Shown in pieces: positions 15,251 through 18,812 of a DNA stretch of 18,812 nt (positions are counted from its first letter, which is position 1; each line of letters begins with the position of its first letter). Source of the stretch: Gemmatimonadaceae bacterium (lineage in GTDB: Bacteria > Gemmatimonadota > Gemmatimonadetes > Gemmatimonadales > Gemmatimonadaceae); NCBI GenBank assembly GCA_025451425.1, contig JANWKK010000051.1:1-18812 (forward strand), written 5' to 3'. The notes beneath the pieces are model-generated. The model ran no database searches. It saw only the letters and a program-made list of their open reading frames with translations, and was not told the DNA's origin. The translations under genes were made by a program, and so were the position numbers.

Positions 15251-18200
15251 ATGTTCATCTCAGATTTCGCCATCAAGCGGCCGCTGATCACCGTCGTGTC
15301 GATGCTGGCGCTGGTGGTGTTCGGCATCTTCGCGCTGCTCAAGTTGAAGACCGACGAGTTCCCCGACGTCGCACCGCCGTTCGTTTCGGTAGGCATCGTG
15401 TATCCTGGCGCGTCTCCGGACATCGTCGAGAAACAGATCCTCGACCCGGTCGAAGAGCAGATTCAGGCAATCTCGGGCGTCAAGCAGGTGATGGGCAAAG
15501 CGTACGATGGTTACGCGCTCATTCTCGTCGAGTTCTTGTTCGAGAAAGATCTCAACGAGGCGACCCAGGATATAAGGGACGGGATCTCTACTATCCGGTC
15601 GGACCTTCCCATAGAAATGAAGGAGCCGATCATCAAGAAAGAAAACGACACCGATCGACCGATCGTGTCGCTCGCGCTTTCGTCGACGACGCTTTCTCCG
15701 GCGGAGATGACGCGACTCGTCGATCCCGGCATTACGCGCGAGTTGCGATCGCTGCCGGGCGTCGCCGATGTGCTCGTGTTCGGCAAGCAGGAGCGCGAGC
15801 TGACAGTCGAGCTCAAGCCGCAGGCGCTGCAGGCAGTCGGGGTCGGCGTCGGTCAGGTTGTGCAAGCACTGCAGCTCCAGAATCTCGCGTCGCCCGTTGG
15901 GCGCGTCACCGGTTCACTCGACGAACGTTCGATCCGCCTCAAGGGACGCCTCGAAAACCCCGAGGAGTTCACCCATCTCGTCGTCGCCGAGCGGAACGGG
16001 CAACTCATTCGACTCGGGCAGGTCGCGGAGATCAAGGACGGCACGATCGAGCCGCGCACGCTCGCACTATACGACAGCCGTGAGGCGGTTGGCATCGACG
16101 TCAAGAAATCGAAGGGGTACAGCACGACCGACGTGGCCGATCGGCTCATCACGCGCGTAAATGAGATCAAAAAGCGACTGCCATTTGGCACGACGATCGA
16201 GGTCGTGAAGAATTCCGGCGTTCGCGTCGATCACGCGGTCACGAATGTTCAGGAAGCACTCATTGAAGGCGCGATCCTCACGGTCCTGGTTGTGTTCCTG
16301 TTCCTCAATTCCTGGCGGTCGACGGTGATCACGGGACTGGCGCTGCCGGTCTCGGTGCTCGCGTCGTTTATCGCCGTGTGGGTACTCGGTTTCAAGCTCG
16401 AGACGATGTCGCTGCTCGGCCTTTCGCTCGCGATCGGTATTCTCATCGACGACGCGATCGTCGTCCGCGAGAATATCGTTAGGCACGTGGAGATGGGGAA
16501 GGACCACTATACCGCCTCGCGTGAAGGCACGGACGAGATTGGTCTCGCCGTGGCAGCGACGACGTTCTCGATTCTGGCGGTCTTCGTACCCATCGGATTC
16601 ATGCCGGGAATCGGCGGCCAGTGGTTCAAGCCGTTCGCGCTGACCATCGCCTGCTCGGTGTTCGTGTCGTTGTTCGTCTCCTTCTCGCTCGATCCGATGT
16701 TGTCGGCCTATTGGGCGGATCCGCACCGGCTGGAGCACGAGAAGTGGTGGATCACGCGTCAGCTCGACCGCTTCAATCATTGGTTCAATCGGCAGGCGCA
16801 GAACTATAAGAAGGTCATTGCCTGGGCGCTCGATCACCGCGCCGCCATGATCACGATCGCGTCGGGTGCGTTCGTGTCGGCATTCGTGCTGCCATCGAAG
16901 GGGCTCACTGGGCTAGCAGGCGCGATTGTCGGAGTTGCGATCGTCGCGTATGCGTTCAGCAGAGAGGACACCGAATGGTGGAGTCGCACGCTGATCGCGC
17001 TGGGCGGCGCGTTTGTCGGCGTGCTGCTCGTGAGCGTCGCGACGCCAGTCCGCACGGTGGGTGTCGGTTTCTTCCCTGAAGACGACCGTGCCGAGATGAC
17101 GATCGCGCTCGAGACGCCGCCCGGGTCGAACCTCGAGTACACGCGGCTCAAGGCCGAAGAGGCTGCACGGATTGCACGATCACATAGAGAAGTTCTCTAC
17201 ACGTATAGCACGTTAGGCAATACCTCGACAGGCACGGTCGACGAGGGGAACATCTACGTTCGCCTGGTTCCGAAGAACAAGCGCTCGATCAGCGCCGAGC
17301 AGTTCGCGAACCTACTGCGCGCAGAGACGAAGCACGTGGCCGGCGTCACGCTGTCCGTGTTCACGAGCGACTTCGGGGGCGGACGCAAGCAGCTCCAGAT
17401 GCAGCTCCGCGGCAATGACCTCGTGGCGCTCAATCAGGCGGCCGAGATGGTGCGTGAAGAAGTACGAAAAGTCCCAGGCGCGGTCGATATCGGGCTCTCG
17501 ACGAAAGGTCAGAAGCCCGAGCTGAACGTGGAGCTGAACCGAGGCGTTGCCGGCAGCCTGGGTATTACAGTCGGCGAAGTTGCGCAGGCGTTGCGTCCGG
17601 CGTTCGCGGGACTCAAGTCTGGTGATTGGGTGGACCCGAGCGGCGAAACTCGCGATGTCGAAGTGCGCCTCTCGTCTGAATCGCGGCGACGCGCGGCCGA
17701 TCTGGCGGCGCTGCCACTCGTCGTCGCCGGATCGAACGGACTCCCGAGTACTCTACCGCTCGGCCAGGTGGCGACGATCCGCGAGAGCACAGGTCCGGCG
17801 ATCATCGACCATCTCGATCGCGAGCTGGTCGTCACAGTCGAAGCAAATACTTCGGGCCGCGCGTCCGGAGACGTGTCGGCCGATATCGAATCGCGAATCA
17901 AGAAGCTGACGTTGCCGCCGGGCGTCCGGTATACGATGGGTGGCGAGTCGAAGGATCAGGGCGAAGTCTTCGGGCAGATCTTCTTCGCCCTCGGCGTCGC
18001 GTTGATGCTGATGTACTTGATACTCGTGGTGCAGTTCGGGTCGTTCCTCGATCCGATCGCGATCATGATCTCGTTGCCGCTGTCATTGATCGGCGTAATG
18101 GTATCGCTGGCGATCACTGGGAACACGATCAACATCATGACGTTGATCGGAGTGATGATGCTGATGGGCATCGTCGCGAAGAATGCGATTCTGCTCATCG

Positions 18201-18538
18201 ATTTTGCGAAGTGGGCGCGCGAGAAGGACGGGAAGCCGCTTCGTGAAGCGCTCATCGAGGCCGGCTCGATTCGGTTGCGCCCGATCTTGATGACGACGTT
18301 TGCGCTCATCGCCGGAATGATTCCGGTCGCGTTGGGGCGTGGCGAGGGTGCGCAATTCCGAGCCCCGCTCGGCATCGCGGTCATCGGCGGCGTCGTCACG
18401 TCGACGTTCCTGACTCTGCTCGTTATTCCGACGGGCTATGAGATTCTTGACGAGTGGCGTCGGGCATTTGCACGGCTCGCCGGATATCGGCCGCGGCAGA
18501 TGACGGCGGAGCACCCGGTACCAGCGATGGGAGACTAA
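15251..18538 (+). CDS. RND-family efflux permease with an extra hydrophobic hairpin
   Basis: The product is 1095 residues, about 40-60 longer than most HAE-1 permeases. ATG at 15251 has a weak AAAAGG at 15238-15243. It starts with the usual FAIKRPLITVVSMLALVVFG first membrane segment, then two porter loops and two membrane bundles. The proton-relay residues are present: Asp400 and Asp401 in GILIDDAIVV (segment 4) and Lys977 in GIVAKNAILL (segment 10). VGFFPEDDR near residue 606 starts the second large loop. Between residues 531 and 600, where one segment (number 7) is normal, there are three hydrophobic stretches split by charged turns (SREDTEWWSR). With the channel and adaptor it makes a complete drug/solvent export pump driven by the proton gradient. 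Substrates cannot be told from sequence. An imperfect hairpin follows the stop. Confidence 0.93.
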   Translation: MFISDFAIKRPLITVVSMLALVVFGIFALLKLKTDEFPDVAPPFVSVGIVYPGASPDIVEKQILDPVEEQIQAISGVKQVMGKAYDGYALILVEFLFEKDLNEATQDIRDGISTIRSDLPIEMKEPIIKKENDTDRPIVSLALSSTTLSPAEMTRLVDPGITRELRSLPGVADVLVFGKQERELTVELKPQALQAVGVGVGQVVQALQLQNLASPVGRVTGSLDERSIRLKGRLENPEEFTHLVVAERNGQLIRLGQVAEIKDGTIEPRTLALYDSREAVGIDVKKSKGYSTTDVADRLITRVNEIKKRLPFGTTIEVVKNSGVRVDHAVTNVQEALIEGAILTVLVVFLFLNSWRSTVITGLALPVSVLASFIAVWVLGFKLETMSLLGLSLAIGILIDDAIVVRENIVRHVEMGKDHYTASREGTDEIGLAVAATTFSILAVFVPIGFMPGIGGQWFKPFALTIACSVFVSLFVSFSLDPMLSAYWADPHRLEHEKWWITRQLDRFNHWFNRQAQNYKKVIAWALDHRAAMITIASGAFVSAFVLPSKGLTGLAGAIVGVAIVAYAFSREDTEWWSRTLIALGGAFVGVLLVSVATPVRTVGVGFFPEDDRAEMTIALETPPGSNLEYTRLKAEEAARIARSHREVLYTYSTLGNTSTGTVDEGNIYVRLVPKNKRSISAEQFANLLRAETKHVAGVTLSVFTSDFGGGRKQLQMQLRGNDLVALNQAAEMVREEVRKVPGAVDIGLSTKGQKPELNVELNRGVAGSLGITVGEVAQALRPAFAGLKSGDWVDPSGETRDVEVRLSSESRRRAADLAALPLVVAGSNGLPSTLPLGQVATIRESTGPAIIDHLDRELVVTVEANTSGRASGDVSADIESRIKKLTLPPGVRYTMGGESKDQGEVFGQIFFALGVALMLMYLILVVQFGSFLDPIAIMISLPLSLIGVMVSLAITGNTINIMTLIGVMMLMGIVAKNAILLIDFAKWAREKDGKPLREALIEAGSIRLRPILMTTFALIAGMIPVALGRGEGAQFRAPLGIAVIGGVVTSTFLTLLVIPTGYEILDEWRRAFARLAGYRPRQMTAEHPVPAMGD

Positions 18539-18545
18539 GAGGGCA

Positions 18546-18609
18546 GAGCGTAGAGAGCCGAGCGTGGAGGGTGGCCAAAGCCTCCCTCTGCACTCAACTC
18601 TCCACCCTC
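18546..18609. terminator. Imperfect purine/pyrimidine palindrome after the RND gene, possible terminator
   Basis: Bases 18546-18571 and 18584-18609 form a 26-position inverted repeat with about 19 matches and a 12-base loop. The left arm is made of GAG/AGAG/GGAGGG words, and the right arm ends CTCCACCCTCTGC. The hairpin after the M16 peptidase gene uses very similar words (CTCCACCCTCTACC). No U-tract follows, so terminator function is a guess. Confidence 0.5.
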
Positions 18610-18657
18610 TGCGCATGCTCCCCTGTACGCGTCAGGCGCGAGGCTGTACGCTTTGGG

Positions 18658-18812
18658 ATGCTCGTCTATCTCAATGGTCGGTACTTGCCTGCTGGTGAGG
18701 CGACGATATCAGCGCTCGATCGCGGCTTCATTTTCGGCGATGGCGTGTACGAAGTGTGGCGGGTGGTGCGCGGCCAGCTCTTCGAGGCCGCTCGCCACCA
18801 GGAACGGCTCGA
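18658..18812 (+). CDS. Class IV aminotransferase (D-amino-acid or branched-chain type), N-terminal part
   Basis: The gene runs off the window; 51 residues are seen. The start MLVYLNGRYLPAGEATISAL is followed by DRGFIFGDGVYEVWRVVRGQ and ...HQERL. The DRG-x2-FGDGVYE block and the H-x2-RL turn are hallmarks of fold-type IV PLP enzymes such as D-alanine aminotransferase, branched-chain aminotransferase and 4-amino-4-deoxychorismate lyase. The YE-V-x-R-V-x-R-G pattern favours the D-amino-acid or branched-chain groups. The catalytic Lys is outside the window. The ATG has no clear Shine-Dalgarno. CTGTACGC occurs twice just upstream (18623-18630 and 18644-18651), 21 bp apart, possibly a regulator site. 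The pump genes are probably a separate transcript. Confidence 0.85.
   Translation, partial: MLVYLNGRYLPAGEATISALDRGFIFGDGVYEVWRVVRGQLFEAARHQERL

Larger units (their letters stand above)
142..17218. repeat. Over-represented word GCCTAAC/GTTAGGC (16 copies)
   Basis: By reading the strand I count 16 copies. Core CCTAAC on + starts at 143, 1990, 2678, 8782, 9583, 11207, 12476 and 13917. Core GTTAGG on + starts at 2477, 4031, 6006, 10699, 12168, 15070, 16478 and 17212. Two further CCTAAC cores (1389, 5416) lack the flanking G. Twelve of the 16 are the 8-mer GCCTAACG. Orientation is balanced, eight to eight. Copies fall mostly inside genes, in different reading phases. Confidence 0.7.

Noticed and set aside
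16067..16837. 256-codon minus-strand frame opposite the RND permease
   Set aside because: Composition (Arg/Asp/His-rich) and position are those of an antisense shadow; the permease motifs on the plus strand are unambiguous.
1..18812. CRISPR array, tRNA/rRNA, insertion sequence, prophage or defence cluster
   Set aside because: No regularly spaced repeats, no cloverleaf-like sequence, no transposase, integrase or recognisable defence protein was found reading both strands.

Overview
The window looks like a chromosomal segment of a GC-rich, Gram-negative (two-membrane) soil-type bacterium. The sequence shows several lipoproteins, a TolC-type outer-membrane channel and a complete tripartite RND pump, and ORFs with strong third-position GC. 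Gene content, including an MFS-like/spermidine-synthase fusion, an M16 double-domain protease and a cytochrome-free PQQ dehydrogenase, fits Gemmatimonadota or a neighbouring phylum. That placement is inference; no rRNA or marker gene is present.

Layout, left to right. (1) 1-641: the tail of a blue-copper (cupredoxin) protein converges on a small lipoprotein. (2) 920-2412: a probable RsbRD-type N-terminal-domain protein converges on an exported glycoside-hydrolase-like (DUF1906/Rv2525c-like) protein. (3) 2517-4490: a secreted eight-bladed PQQ dehydrogenase, divergent from the DUF1906 gene. (4) 4584-5269: a tiny lipoprotein translationally coupled to a NYN/Zc3h12a-like RNase. (5) 5274-5385: a 112-bp palindromic dispersed-type repeat. 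(6) 5455-8226: an exported two-domain M16 zinc peptidase, ending in a strong hairpin shared with a convergent 1024-aa membrane protein fused to a spermidine-synthase-like domain (8287-11361). (7) 11362-11601: a divergent control region with AT-rich palindromes and a candidate TetR operator over a near-leaderless promoter. (8) 11602-18538: a TetR regulator, TolC-like outer-membrane channel, periplasmic adaptor and RND permease, all on the + strand. (9) 18658-end: the start of a class IV (D-amino-acid/branched-chain type) aminotransferase.

How the parts work together. The TetR/TolC/adaptor/permease set is a self-contained drug or solvent efflux operon, probably autoregulated through the palindrome at 11553-11568. 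The other genes are mostly envelope or periplasmic proteins and do not form one obvious pathway.

I found no CRISPR array, tRNA/rRNA, transposase, phage gene or recognisable defence system. The most unusual signals are at DNA-word level: the 7-mer GCCTAAC/GTTAGGC occurs 16 times, in both orientations and all reading phases, and forces rare codons. There is also a set of intergenic palindromes built from short repeated words. The RND permease carries an extra hydrophobic hairpin where transmembrane segment 7 should be.
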